Notes: generated by a model not told the origin, from the letters alone. Positions 47,777 to 61,555 are shown, counted from the first letter of the stretch. The stretch: DNA of 64,000 bases from Burhinus oedicnemus (GCA_008921705.1 VFFE01007859.1:915391-979390); one strand, 5' to 3'. Made by a program: numbers and translations.

Positions 47777-50700
47777 GAAGTCATAGCAAAAATGTTCTTT
47801 ATTCTAATGCACAGTTTATACAGAAATAGCGAAAGGTCTGATTTTCAGTTTTATTTCACATTAGTATGGGAGATTAAAAGAGCTTCAAAGTTAGAATAAA
47901 TTATGTCCACTTTTGTACCATTTACAGTGATTGAAGAGTGTAAAGGTATTTGTTGGCTGGCTGGGTTTTTTTTATTTTAAAAATCCAGATGATTTAAACT
48001 AAGACCTGTAATACAGGTTATTTTAAATTCATCAGAGAAAGTAACATTTTCAGTTCTCCTTTTCAAATGTTCAGTTTCCGTATTTTCTTTCATACTACAA
48101 CGGGTTGGTGGGGGGAGAACATTATTTTAGAGGGTTCTGAGGTTGTGAGAAGAAAGGGTCACAGAATCGCTGTCCTGCACACTGCCATGCCTTGATGAGT
48201 AGGGCTGCTGTACTCAGTGACAGGCTGAAATCTTTCACTGAAGTTTAGCTTTATAAGCAAATCTGTATTTTCTTTGTCTCTAGAATGGAAGTATACTCGC
48301 ACCAAAGCCATAGTCTCAGTTGTCCAACCTAGAGTTTATTGAAAATATCAGCAAATGCATGTTTTTCTTACAGTGAAGAGTCAATGACTTCTGGCTCTGA
48401 GATTTCTTCCATTTCTGTCACAAATTTTGGTGCTTTATATTCTGGTTCCAAAGTACTATCAAGTATCTGCCAGTCCTCACACAGTGTGCATCTAAAGTAT
48501 TTTCTTTTCCATGCAGAGGCTTTGATAAGCCAACATACATGGGTCTAAATGAAAAACAGCCAAAAAAACGCCCTATATTTGTGTATTGCAAAGGATGATT
48601 TAGACTGGTTAGTGAGAAGCAAACTCTTGAGATATCATTTCCTAGATTTAGCAGACTAAGGCTCAACTGCTTGTGTTCAGAAAAAGTTGCTATGATTATA
48701 TGTAGACGGAAAATGAAGTCACTGATTTCCCTCTCCCTTTCCATATCTTATCTTTGCATCACTTCATTGGTTTTCAAACAGGCATTTGCAAAATCAACCA
48801 CATCCTTTCTGTATAATCTTTTTTATCAAGAATGTGATTGTGCAACTGCTTCTGAACTAGTGTGATCCTGGGGGGAGTAGTTAACGGGTCCTTTGTTTCT
48901 GCTGTCTTTCCTCACATTGTTGCTTTTCTCCTTCTTGCAGCTGAACTTCGCTGCTTTCTGCTCTTCATTTGTTTAGGTCACATGTCTAGGCTGCAATTTG
49001 GGGCTTAATTATGGGGGGCGGGTTGCCAGGATTTGAGAAACGGAAGGAGAGAAATGCTAATAACAGTTGACTTAAATGTTCCAGGTCACTGTCTTCTGTA
49101 CTGTCATGGTCATTTGTGCTTGTTGGAAGGCAACTACAAGTACTTAGTGTATTTTGATGGTACCTTCCTACTTCCTGATAGGAGTTCATCTGCCACATTT
49201 GGTTACTTTGTTGGAGGTCCTATCTGAAAGCTAAATTTACAGGAACGTTGACTAAGTCTCATTTTTAAAGGCTCCTTGAAGTGAGATGGGAAAATTGCAA
49301 TGACATTGACATTCGGTTTCATGGGTTTGGTCTCTAGTACCTTTTATAATTACTTAATTCAATTAGCTTCTTTAATAGTAATGAGATTCACTGAAGGAGA
49401 ACTCCTGCTTAGATAAATAAAGAATAGAGTTTATCCCCAGATATCATAGAAAATTGGCTAGACACCACTTCAAAAGATTTTAGTACTTGGAAGCAACACT
49501 TAAGAATATTAAAAATTGCTCTGAGGTCACTAGTGCATTGCTGTTCCTCTGACACTTCTATTTGTTTCGGTGGGGGTCCAAATATTTTGGAATCTGAGTT
49601 GCATACTAATGCTGATTAGAGAACTCTTAAGAAAATAAGCTATACCTTATCCTATTACTTTACAGCTCTCACGAAACATTTCCCCCAAGAAAAAAACCCT
49701 CGTCAATCTATCCAAATTTCACAACAGAGTTGCATATTTTAATGATCTATTAGGCACAGTTGAAAATGGATGAAATGAGCAAAGGAAGAAGTATGTGTTC
49801 CAATTTATAGCTTAAACTTCTATAAAGTTGCTCGGAAGAACTGCTAGATTTATCTCCCTATTGTGTTTCCTTTTGTCTCTGCATTCCTATGCTAGGAATT
49901 AGGCCTGAGAGGGAAAGCTATACTTTCAGCCTCGCCAGGGGCCAAGTACCAATCAGTCTATCTGAACATTCCTCTTCTGTTAAAGGCAAACCTCACTCTA
50001 ATAGAAAATCTCAGCTATGTCCCAGGACAATGCTACTTCAAAGGTCAACATGTCATTCATGTCTAAACTTCGGGGACATAGTAAAACTGACATTTGAAAC
50101 CACAAGCCACAACGTTTCCTTGGGATTTTTTTTTTAACATGTAGCCAGGAGTGGCTGCAGAGTCACACAGTCAGGAATAAAAAGTGGACTCAAGGAAGAC
50201 AGAGACGTACAAAAGGAAAGCAAAAGCAAGGCAACTTATGCAAAGAAAAAATGTTTCTAAAATGCCAAAAGAACATTAGTTGCTATTCTGTTCTCAATAT
50301 ATGGTAGCTTGATTCAAGGGGGAAATATAGATTTTTAGGAATGTCAGCATGAAGATAAACATCACACTAGTAGGTCAAGGGGTTGGGGAAGAGGATATGT
50401 TCACCACATTTTCTGGCTTTCTGCCCTACCTATGAAGCTGAGCATAGTTGTACAACAAGTTATATGTGGTTATGATAATCATATTTAGAGACATATTGGC
50501 TATTTTGTTATTAAAAAAGTACATCTGTATCTCTCCAGGGGGAAATGCAGATTTGCTTCTGAGCCAGCTGACACAGCAAAATGGGAATCTGGACTGTCCC
50601 TTACTCAGCTGCGCAGAGATCCTTTTCTCACTGCCTTCTATTTTGAATCAGGGCAGGATGAACTTAATAGTTACTTAATCTGTGCTGCCTGCTTTGAGGA

Positions 50701-53700
50701 ACGGCTCGGATAGGTCTGTATGGCTTCTTTTACTGAACTAGTGTTAAGTGCCTACTTTTCCTTTTTCATTCTTTTAGTGTAATTTCTTAGTTTTACATGA
50801 TTTGTAATACAATAAAAAAATAGAAATAAGTTTCCATGCTAGTCAGGTAGAGTTTATTTATATTGTACATTGCTATATACTTTATCCTACCATATAGAAT
50901 ATACGTTACATATAAATGTGTCAATTAGCTCTGAAGAGGTATCTGCCTGGAATTCAATGCCTTCGAACTTAGGGAGGATTCAAACCGAGATACTTGTTTG
51001 TCCCAGAAAAGGTCCCTGTAATTTGATGTAGGTCTGAGCTTTTTTTAAAATGGGATGTACCTGTATTTGTTGTTTTGATTCTATTTTCTGTTCTTCGGTT
51101 TGAAGCGTGTTTGTATAAGGTATCCTTTATGCACTCTCACCTCTATATATAGCCTTCCTTGAAAATTTTAAAAAAAAAGCCTCCACCTCTCATAATGCAA
51201 GTCATCTAAAACAGATTTATGAGGCAGCCTGTGATTGCTTCTGTTATCCACTTTTAGAAGATACATGGGCATCAAGTCTTCCCTTTCCATCAGCTCTGAT
51301 GCCCTTCTCATGTTAAGGCTTGTCTTTACAACTACAAACTGGGAAGTGAACTGGCTATAGTTATTCACAGTGCTCAAGAAACAGAGTCTGTTTTTGCAGA
51401 AGTGTCTGTATCTTGTTCCGATATGCTAAGTAACAATTTAGGAAAGCTGCACAAATAAGTGACTATGCACTCTCAACTCCTCTGCCAGTGAAGCCCTGGC
51501 AGTCATTGATTTCCCTTTACCCTTCTTGTCTTCTGAACAGGAGTAGACAATCGAGCAATCTTAGCTTTTTCACAGAGCCTATCTTCCCTGTTGGAGCAGC
51601 ATGAAAGGAAGCTGTGAGGAATTTAAAAATTAAGAAAAATAGGGCAAAGAAAGAGATATAAAGATTGATTTCTCTTCCCTTGCTGAGTGTTAGCAATTAG
51701 GTACACTGATTTGCAGTGAGGTCATCAGTCACAATTGGAAGCTAATTTGAAAACGGATTAGCTTAGGAAGTAGCAATTTCTGCACCATGGGTTTCAGCAG
51801 TAAGCGATTCAGTTCTGTAAGAGACCTCATAAACTGGCTGAGATCAATGCCTACCTAATGTGCCGTTACGCACTGGGCACACTCCAGTGACAGCACGCAC
51901 AGCTGTGGCTTCAGGGAGTTTCCATGCAGGGTTTCCTCTGCTCCATGCTCACTTTCCACAGGCGTGTTAGGTGATTATTTTGCCTGAGGGAATAAATAGT
52001 TTAGGAGAATTAGAACAGGTGAAACTGTTTTCCCCCTCTCTTGAGAACGAGGTTTTCAGGTCTGAGATCAGTAGCAGCAAGTGAGAAGGATTAGTTAGCA
52101 CACCCTTATCATAGGAAAGGACCGAGTCTGCTCTGTGAAGGCAGGAGTCTACAGCAACACAGTAGAGGCTAATATGGGAGCTCCTGACATTACCAGTGGC
52201 AGAAGGACCTGATTCAGGTCAGAATTTTGGGCTGTGAGTGCATCCAGGAGGAGAAAGACCCTTTGTCCTGCCCTGTCCCTAGGTGTTAACTTTTCCCAAG
52301 AAGACCCCAATACCATTTTATCACCTCTGAACTGCTTTGCCTCTTGAAAATTCGGACTACAGCCGTGTTACCCCGTCTATCCTCCTTGGGTCCCCATCTT
52401 CTCTCCCAACCTATACAGGCTAAGGTCCAGCTGAGTTCCCAGCTACCCTGCTGCAGGTCCCTGAAGCCAGCACAGTGATCAGAGCAGGTTACAGAGACTG
52501 GGGTGTGCAACATCACACGGCCAGCCAAGCAGCTAATGGATGGCAATCACCTGAATGAAGTTGCTCAGGCATTTACCACGAATTACCTCTGATGAATATA
52601 GAGATCTTTGTGTAGTGGCTTAAGTGAGAGACTGAATGTGCTATTTGCCGCCAATCCAGTGATGGTTTGAAGGAACTTAGATGTATGGTTCAAGTAAGCT
52701 TTCTTGGGGCACAACCAAAAGGCAGAGTTAAGGTCCTACTGCAGAGAAACATCTTAAAGAGTTTTGCATGCTATCAGTAGTAAGAATTCTGCAGTTCAAG
52801 ATCAGGCTGAATTAAAAAGCCTGCAGGAATATGGTTCTCTTGCAGTGAGAATTTTTAAGATTTTGAAGAACTTTCTGCTCTAAGCTTGGTCAAAACCTTT
52901 GGGCTAATATATTTAGAATTTCATATTGAAGGACCGGTAGGACATATAAAACATCTTTCTTGCTATACTTCTCTAGTGTTTCTTTGAAATAAATTTTGAC
53001 TTAAAATATTTAAGGGATGGGGGTTAGCTGTAGAAAAATAAATTTTGAAATGGAAATTGGCCTTGAGGAAAAGGAGGGAATCTTTCATTTAAAAATGTGA
53101 AAATATCAACAATTCCAGAACTTAAAATGAAAGTCTATAAAAATTGCTTACTTATTTTCTCATGAAGACTTTTAACAAGCTGATATTTCTAAACTGTAAA
53201 GACAAACCATGACCATCACCTAGTTACTGAGTTGTAATGCCAATATAAATTTGAAAGCAAAAAATGGATAAATAATTGAAGCCCATAAAATATTAGACTT
53301 CATGCCGTACTCCCAGGGCATGTGCAATTTATGATTACATTTTACAGTGGAATAGTCAGACAATATGCCAAAACAAAGTGTTGGGACTTCTAAAATTGAG
53401 GCTCTGTTTACCTAGATATTTGTGGTTATATGAATGACACAATGAATCACACTCAAACTTCAGTGTTATTCAGAAAGACATAATAGAAATCTTAGGATAA
53501 AATATGAAAAACTCTTCAAATGGAGTCCTTAGGAACATGAAACATTTCTATTGTCAGACATTAAACTCTTAGGAAGGTATCTGACTACAGTCTTTTTTGA
53601 GGGGAATCAAACAACTATATAGTATGGCTAGAGTCTGGCCCCACAAGCCCAAGCCATTTTTAGAAGTTAAATTTAATCTCAAAAGTGACTTAGATGCCTG

Positions 53701-53716
53701 TTAGCATTTTACTGGG

Positions 53717-53720
<4 letters not shown>
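47777..53720. other. Unique non-coding DNA
   Basis: No gene, CR1 or LTR is recognised. Open frames are all below about 110 codons without motifs. Confidence 0.5.

Positions 53721-53747
<27 letters not shown>
53721..53747. repeat. Poly-A run (A27)
   Basis: A homopolymer of 27 A with no recognisable retrotransposed sequence upstream (TTTTACTGGGTATT), so it is not evidently a processed pseudogene tail. Confidence 0.9.
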
Positions 53748-53750
<3 letters not shown>

Positions 53751-55924
53751 TAGAAATCTGAAAAAACAGAGTTAATATGGTCTCTGTCTAAACCATCAGA
53801 GCCATATAAAGGTGAGACTTGTGCACTTCCTTCCCTGCCCTGATTTCCTTGGAAAGGAAACACATCCGCCTGGAACAGTGGGGAGCCACAGTGTGCCCTG
53901 CTATGTCTTTTTCTGTAGTCAGCTGAGGAATTAGGGTGCCAGTGCACTGTATATTTGGTGAAGTCTAGATATACACTTAGAAATTGTCCCTTGTGCTCTC
54001 CTACATTCTGGTTCCCTATGGCAGTCCTAACTTTGATGCAGCAAATGCAGGATTTTCATGGAATTGCAGAGCATGTTTCAGATAGGTGTGAAAAGATGTA
54101 GTTCCATTGTTTTAAATGTATTTTTACCTACTAAATTGATGATAATATCAGTTTTCAGAAACAGCTATTCCATGAGACTCCCTCTGAAAACTCAGAAAAA
54201 TTAGAAGTATTTTTTGATTTTGCTTTGCTTGGAATTTTCCATCAAAACAACAGGAACAAAATACCAAACAGAATAATGAAGGAAAAACAGAAATCAAAAG
54301 ATTAGGGGACAAAATCCCAAACTAATTTTAAGCCAAAATTTGAATAGTTTCTCAGACAATTGTATGAAATTGATGACTGCAACAGCAATGAGGTATCTGT
54401 TGAGATCCAGGATCTCCTCTCGTGCTTTGTACCTAGTTGTGTCTTTCTGCATTTTCACAGCAGCAAATACACTTTATTATCCTGTGTCTTCGTAAATTTT
54501 GGAAGTAAGATAATTGTAAGAACTGTAAGATTTGGAAACCAAATCACTGTTTTGATTTCTGAAGTCAATATTATGCGCTACCTCCAGAGCTGGCTTCCCA
54601 AAGGATCCTATGAAACAACCAAGATCTGTAGCCCTTGTTAAGGTGTCTTTGTCTTCATAACCAATAATAGCATGGAGAAAGTCTCTCTCTTGCCTACCGT
54701 CACATGGGTACAACTTTCTGCTTGCCTTTGGCAGCAGGATCCCGAGTTTGGCAATTGGATGGGACTACACCTGTTTTCAATGCAGGACGAGGCATTATTT
54801 AAACCAAATCTGACCTGCTAGTGATTGCAATGATTGGACTGTGGGGTCACTTTTATACTGCAAACATACATCAACATCTGGTTAATAAACAAAGTGACAC
54901 TTTGTGATTATTGCATGGCAAATTAGAAGTGAGGTGAAATTTCCTGCCTTTTCCTTAAAAGAAAATCTGTGATGTCAGTGACACCGGCTCCCATTTTCTA
55001 ACCCTACAAAGTGAAAGAGGCTGGTTAGGGGATTAGAAGTAGGAAAATTAGTTTTAGATGAAGTGTTGGCTAAACATGCCAAGTAAAATTCACCCCTACA
55101 ATAGCTCCACTATTCACATGGGAATAATACCAAAGACAAAATTTTTCTAACCTTGAAATCAAAATTTCCCTTTATTTCTTAACTATTTCCTTCAAAAATC
55201 CTAACTGAAGTCCAACTTTTCAATGTGCCTGATTTGTCTATGCAGAGTGAAAGAACTTTGCAGCAAAGACTTAGAGGCAAATTGACTTTACCTTTTTAAC
55301 ACGAAGTGTATTAGCAGATGAGAAATCCTGTTGTCCTTTGTTCATGAAGTCACAGGTGCTCAAGTACTTTGCTGACATCTTGCAGAATGAAGCCATCAGC
55401 AACATTTGAGTAGGAACATCCATCTCCCACGTAACCAGCTGAGGCTTTATTACTCTTTACAATCAGGCATTGTGTCCACGGCCTTTCTCACTCCACCTTC
55501 CAGGCATGGAGGCTTTGGGATGCTTGATCTGTAACTAACCACAACTCGCAAAACCTTTAACTTACCAAGAGTGCTGTCAGATGTACTGGAGACAGATCCA
55601 CAACTCAGGATGTAGAATTAAATACACGTGCTCCCCAGACCATTTAGCAGAGCAGAAATGAAGATGCCCAGTTTGTGTAAGCTGACATAGCTCCATTGTG
55701 GTATGTGGAGGTATGCTGCTGTAGCACCAGAATGTTACCTGTGGCGTTTCCACTGCACTTCTGGTCTTGTGCATTTATCAGAGGTAGAAAAGGAAAAGAA
55801 TTAGTCTAGGATCTCACCAACTCTAAGTCATGTACTAGATGTGGTATATGATGAAGTTTCAAAAAGAATGAAGGAGTTCAAGCCAGTCTGAGTGTCTCCT
55901 TCCTCAAAGGTTCTCAAAGAATTT
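53748..55924. other. Unique non-coding DNA
   Basis: No feature is recognised. Confidence 0.5.
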
Positions 55925-56010
55925 GTTCAAGTCACTCTGTAAATCAGGTTCTCACATTTGTCATTTTAGCTGTAAATGAGTATCACCTTGTTTCATGAAG
56001 ACTGGTCACT
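55925..56010 (+). repeat. Possible MIR-family remnant
   Basis: TTCAAGTCACTCTG, TCAGGTTCTCA, GCTGTAAATGAGTATCACC and GTTTCATGAAG follow the MIR order (GGCAAGTCACTT, CTCAGTTTCCTCA, CTGTAAAATGGGGATAATA, CCTCATAGGG). Gaps are needed, so the call is tentative. Confidence 0.45.
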
Positions 56011-59000
56011 GAATTGAGCTTCTACTGACCTGAGATATTATGGGAGGAATGAGAAAATGCCACGTCATTGCTGTGTCTGCTCTGCAATACCTTCCCACTA
56101 GCTAACCACCCTGAAGATCTGTTTCCTAAAATATTCTGTAGTCAAAGTCTCAATGTTATTGTTCTGGTGGTTTTTTTAATTCATTGTGCCTAGTCTCTTC
56201 AAAGAGGGAATATATCATGGCTATTTGCATAAAAAGATTTCAGCTTCATAAACACATGGAAATATTTAAAACAAAATACTGTTTTAGATAGCTGGAGAAA
56301 CACCAAGTTCTTGTTATGTACGCCTCTTGGTTTCTGTGTATGAACACAAATATAAAGCAAACCAATATCTAAGCATTTGTGTGTGAGTTTTCCTCTGAGC
56401 TTCTTTAGAGACCATTTGAAACCTACTATGTGTATTAAATTATGAACCGTAACTTACTTCCCGATATCTAATCCAAACTCCACAACTAACTTTTCAGCTA
56501 TTTAAGACAACTTGGATGAAAAAAAGGATGTCTTATTCATGTAAAAAAATATCAGTGGAGAAAATAGTGTCCCTAACACACCAAACCAGCAGAATGCTTA
56601 GCTTATATTGATAGGTATGACTCAGAGTTTTGGATCCTATTGGATCTCAGATCTTATAGGGCCAAGAGAAATGCACAAAGTAGACATCTTTTAAGCATTA
56701 CAAGTCTCCTCTGTCTTAGTGGGAGAAGAGTCAATTAGGTTTCAGAAGGCAAATGGCAGGGACTTTTCACTCACACCAATTGCCCTAAACTCTTTCTTGG
56801 ATAGTTCCATTACATGAAGGAAAGCCAAAGTTGTTTGGGCTGTTCATGTACTCCTTGTAGGTTCCTTTACATCCAGGGAATCGACAGGTATTGTTTTCAT
56901 TCTTGATTGTTTTTGCTGTTGTAACATCACAAAGTTTGCTTGGGGATTTGGCTTGTAGTCATTGAAGTCTGCTTGGATAATCACACACTTTTCTTTGTAT
57001 ATACTGACTCACCATGACTGATTCTCTGCTTGGCAGATAGTATTGACAGCAGACTAAGTGGGATGAGAAAGCAAGATGTTAACTAACTACCCACTGGATT
57101 CATAAGGGACTTCCAGGAATCTACAACATGATCTCTTTCCAATAGGCTTAACCATGAATCAGTCAAAAGATTTCCATTTCAAGATTTTATATTAACTGGA
57201 CGTCCAATCTGTAGCTACTAACCAAATCAGCATCCTGTCATGTACAGAACGGATGTACATCACTCCTAGTATTCAGTCTAAGCACAGACAACACAATGAA
57301 CACACAGACAACTGATGAACTTCAAATTGTTTATACAGTGGTTTCACATGAATAAACTCTGGAATCTATCCCCAGTTTAGCTCTTCTGACTTAAAAGAAA
57401 TGGAACAAAAAATGCAATATCTTTCTGCCCGGATCATATTTTCTCATTCAATCTAATGAACACGAGCTCTGGGGTGCATCCTCAGGTCTGCTGTAGCTGT
57501 GGTTAACACAAGTCTGTAAGACTGGAGGACAAAAGTGTGTATCATTTCTTAGTGCCTAAGGAAGAGATTTGGTACCTGACAAAGACAGAATTCATATCCC
57601 ACAGTCCAGTGGCTTTGTTCGGAGCGATGTCCCAACTGGTTTGAACGTGTAGCCTGTCCCATTAACCCTTGATCTGCTCAGGTCCTCTGCTGACAAATTG
57701 CAAGATAGGCAAAACTTTCAAAGCAAGACAGGTCCACAATGGTGCATTGCAAACTGCCTTCAGGCTCCCTCTCCTGGACATTTATGTGTCCATGTGTTTA
57801 GGAACCTGCCGTGTTTTCGGCACACGCACAGCCATGGGTTGTTCAGGCCTTTACAGCACATGCTTGCCTTGTGTGCCCTGCACGCTATGCCATGATGCAT
57901 GTAATTACACAGGTCTTTTAAAAGGTAAATTTGATATTTTTAATAAGCTCTTTGAATTCAATCCTTCAGGTGATTTTCTAGTTATTGGCTGTTTGTTCAT
58001 TATTTTGGGTCCCTGTTTTAAAAATTATGAGTGCTATGCACTTGCATTTCAATATTTAATTTAATAGTGGGGGGAAGGGTTGCCTCGTTCTATTAAACAC
58101 ACTCTAGAATATTACTTTGTTTCCCCACACGCAGGTGTTATGAGGGTTATTTATATTTTAAAGGTATATTTATAGTATGGTCACTGCAATTTCATATTCT
58201 CTTCCCCTTCCAAAGGAAAAAGAAAAAAACCATTTTTATTAATCATGAATGGTTTAAATTTGTCTATTTAATGTATCTCCCAGGAACTTGAAACACCTGC
58301 TGTGTTAGCCTATGCCTTAGAAGAATGGAGAGGTTATATATTAGATTTAGGCTTGTGGATTAAAATGAAGCTTTTCTTTATAGGAGTTCCACCTGGGAAT
58401 GGCTGCTTTAAAATTCTATAAAAACAATGAGAAAATTTGTTTCCAGCCCCAACTACTTTACAAAATAAAAGAAATTAACATGAAAATATAACTGAAACAA
58501 AGCTGACAAAAAATTAAGTGCCATGGGAGAATCACAAATTTTGCCCTGCCAACAACATTTTGAGACCTGCTGTTTTCCCTGTAGGTGTCCACATGGCTTT
58601 GATTTTCTCCCGATTATAAAAAAACATAAACATTGGCAAACGCAGTGAAGAAAGAGTGCTGACCCCGCTGCGTGAACTAGCCCTTGATGCTGTCTGCCTT
58701 GGTAGAGTCTCATTTTGACTATAAAGATGTATTCATTTGGTTTTAATTTGAGGAAATTTTATATTTCAGTCAAATCAAAATGAAGTTCCCTTTGTTGAGA
58801 TGAGTAAATTTTGACAGTTGAGTTTTACATAGATTTGCTGACAGTTAACTGTGGCTGTGTCATTGTTCTGGTTGGGTTTTTTTCTTAATATTTAAAGGAT
58901 TATGTGTAACTTTGTTAAGAACACGCAAACAAAAAGTAAAGAAAAATGGAGAAAATCTATAGCACAATAAATCAACACTTTGTAATTTTCTCTGTAGCTT

Positions 59001-59425
59001 GTGTAGAATGGGAGAATCAAATTTAAGGTCATATTCAGGGCTGTAGGCAGCTAGTTGCACGAGACGAGGTGACAGATTTAGTCTTAGAAAACTTTGGCCT
59101 CCTGGTATTGTGACTGCAGTTGTTATTTGGCTAAGTTGTGGTGTTGGCAGCGAGAACAGATTTATGCACATAAAGCTGCCATTCTATTAGGGCCTTTATA
59201 ACACAAAGTACACTTCTCAAGTTGTACCTTGGTCTGAAAAGAGCTGAAAGAAAGAAGCAATTGAGTACCAAGAGAATGGTACCAGATGCTGGCCTTTTGA
59301 CATCAACCAGTGGGCCATGGCTGAGCACTTCCTCAGCAAGCCCTGCTTTCAGCCACTTTAGCTACCTTAAGAAACCCTCATAATAAAAAACACGATCAAA
59401 ACCAAAGAGTTTCATGAGCTCCATG
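56011..59425. other. Unique non-coding DNA with a candidate conserved block at 57.9-58.35 kb
   Basis: No coding region is supported. The block 57900-58350 is AT-rich but non-repetitive, with an E-box (CAGGTG near 57968 and again near 58133) and TATTAATCATGAATG-type words. It looks like a candidate conserved non-coding element by texture only. Confidence 0.35.
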
Positions 59426-59464
59426 TGAAAAAAAAAGAAAAAAAAGGAAAAAAGAAAAAAAGAA
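59426..59464. repeat. A-rich low-complexity tract
   Basis: A runs are broken by single or double G for about 38 bp. Confidence 0.8.
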
Positions 59465-59639
59465 GGAATTAACTAAACAAGAAGGTGCTAAAACATAAAG
59501 CATGCTGCTGTATTCACTTCCCAAGCTACATGTAGGTTTTCAAAGGACTATTTCTTACCTTTCTAACACCAGCAAAATCAGTAATTAGACCTAATGCTAG
59601 GGCAGTGGGGAGACCGTGCTAACCAGAATACCCTCTGTA

Positions 59640-59835
59640 TGAAGCACTTGGGATAGGCTTCAGGAGATCTGCCTTCGCATCCCTGCATCTGCTGCTCCTG
59701 TTCTGTGTGTCCTGAAACAAATATATTAAGTTGTACATGTTTCAGTTGTCCCTCTGTAAAATGGGGATGATAATTTTTAACTTCTTCTGCCCTTTCATCT
59801 GTCCTTTCCATTGGGATTGTAGGTTCGTTGGGGCT
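59640..59835 (+). repeat. MIR-family SINE remnant
   Basis: GCTTCAGGAGATCTGCC, CTGTTCTGTGTGTCCTGA, TTTCAGTTGTCCCTCTGTA and AAAATGGGGATGATAATTTT follow the MIR consensus in order (GGGTTC..CTCTGCC, CTGTGTGACC, CTCAGTTTCCTCATCTGTAA, AATGGGGATAATAATA). The 3' part beyond 59780 is weak. Confidence 0.7.
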
Positions 59836-59935
59836 AAGTGTGTTTTTTACATCTTCAAATTCCACAAGGGCGAGGTGAAAAACCTGCTCATAAACACAGA
59901 GATACACATTAGGAATTGACTCCTGTAGTTTCAAT

Positions 59936-60172
59936 TAACTCCTTTGCACTTTTACAGTACCTTTTAGCCAAAAATCTCCAAGCAGTTTACAAACAATGGA
60001 TGATGTTATGTTCAACTTCACAATACTCCTACGAGTTCATTAAAAATTACTGCGGTTTTGTAAATGGAAAAAACAGGGGGACATAGAAAGCCTGTGACAG
60101 AAAAATTATGAGGCTACGGATTTTTTGAAGTGCCTGTCCTCTGTCCTAACGAATAGACCATCCCTTCTCACT
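59936..60172 (-). repeat. MIR-family SINE remnant, near full length
   Basis: On the plus strand the reverse complement of MIR is legible in order: AAGCAGTTTACAAACA (family AAGCGCTTTACATGTATT), CTTCACAATACTCCTACGAG (CCTCACAACAACCCTATGAG), TTTTGTAAATGGAAAAAACA (TTTTACAGATGAGGAAACTG), GGACATAGAAAG, and CTGTCCTAACGAATAGACC (TGCTCTTAACCACTA). It lies about 100 bp beyond a forward MIR. Confidence 0.72.
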
Positions 60173-60689
60173 TGGCCTCTGCCAAAATATTTGCCAAGTA
60201 TGGGGAGAAAGTAGAGACATGTCAAGCCATAAGTGATGCTCCTTCTCTAATGAAAACCACAGGCACATATTGCTAAATTATTACACCACCAACATGCGAA
60301 TAATAAGAGTGATGAAATATATGGAAATCAGTTTCAATGGTAGAAGCTGAGCACACCCTTCTGTGGTTTGGATGCAAGGAGAGAGGTAGTCTTCTTCAAC
60401 GTAGTGAAGGGTCTCTTTCTGAGCTATGGCAGCTTTAGCCTTAGACCTAGCAGGGTAGAATAAAGTGGAAATGGGCAGCTGAAGGGCAGAAAGAGAGTGA
60501 AGGTTGGGGCACCCGGTTTATCCCTGTTGGACGAGTCCTCACCACTACCTGCTCATCAGATGACAGACAATATTCCGTCGACACCTACACCACGATAGAT
60601 TTAGTGCTTTCTTTTCCCCAGAAAAGAAATTTCTTTTCAGATATGAGATTAGATTAGATCATTATATTTCTTTGTGATACTATATATTC

Positions 60690-60765
60690 TTCATTAAATA
60701 TTCTTCATTATACTACATATATCTATAACTTTGTTATATATTCTGCATTATATTACATAAGGTTT
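60690..60765. repeat. Degenerate AT-rich tandem repeat
   Basis: The unit ATATTCTTCATTA recurs at about 60690 and 60703, and in altered form (ATATTCTGCATTA) near 60739. Confidence 0.6.
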
Positions 60766-60784
60766 CTTCAGGGAAAGAAATGAT

Positions 60785-60880
60785 GTCATGCTGAAAGCTG
60801 AAATCTTGAGACCTGGGTTAAGTTCCCATTTCTGCCATAGGCATCTTATGTCACTTAATTAAACCCTCTCCGGTTTTGTT
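60785..60880 (+). repeat. MIR-family SINE remnant
   Basis: GAGACCTGGGTTAAGTTCCC, ATTTCTGCCATA, TATGTCACTTAATTAAACCC and CTCTCCGG follow the MIR core (CCTGGGTTCGAATCCCGGCT, CTGCCACTTA, AAGTCACTTAACCTCTCT). The copy ends before the CTGTAAAATGG block. Confidence 0.65.
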
Positions 60881-61491
60881 CTTTTCTGCTTTGCATATTA
60901 CATAATTCCTTAGAAAACGCTATAACTAGTCCAGGCTGAAAAAGATTTCCTTCTGCTGAAAAGACTGTCCCAGGCCAACTCTAAGTATGTGCGTGCACAT
61001 CTATCCATATATCCAAGCAATTAGTACAAATAAACAGGGACATATGTGTATATGTCTGTACAAGTTTATGTACCTATAAAAAGGGACCACTTCCTCCCAC
61101 TATGGATATTCAGTCACCTCACCGACAAAGAATGGTAGACGTTTTCTGCTAGCAGTGTTTCTCAAGGATCTCTTGGAAGAGAAAGTGAAGAACAGCTTCT
61201 CCAGTTGGGACCTCTCGGAGAATTTAAGCAAGCATAATATAATTACCTACACTGGAAGTAAGCCAGGACACTGGGGTTAACACTCCTGCTCAAGTGAAAG
61301 GAGCCAGGGGACTGTTCACAGCTATAAAAGTGGTCAAGAGCTGTGGTTTTAGGTTACATCCAAAATACAGGTAACTCAAGGACATTGCTAAATGCATTGC
61401 ATTGAGTGCAAGCTTCACTTCTGTAGAATGGCCCAGCATATTTTTAATATTTATGAATACTCGAAGTAAGCTTTTTCAGTTGTTGTTATTT

Positions 61492-61555
61492 GTGAGACAG
61501 AGAGGTGAAGAAGTCACTGGCAGAAGGAAAAATTATATTCAGTTCAAACCAGTAT
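61492..61555 (-). repeat. Possible MIR-family fragment
   Basis: TGAGACAGAGAGGTGAAG followed by CACTGGCAGAAGG and TCAAACCAGT resembles reverse-complement MIR (GAGGCACAGAGAGGTTAAG, AAGTGGCAGAGCCGG, CGAACCCAGG) with a deletion of about 25 bp. Confidence 0.42.

Noticed and set aside
53721..53747. A27 run as the tail of a processed pseudogene
   Set aside because: No transcript-like sequence, polyadenylation signal or flanking duplication is visible upstream.
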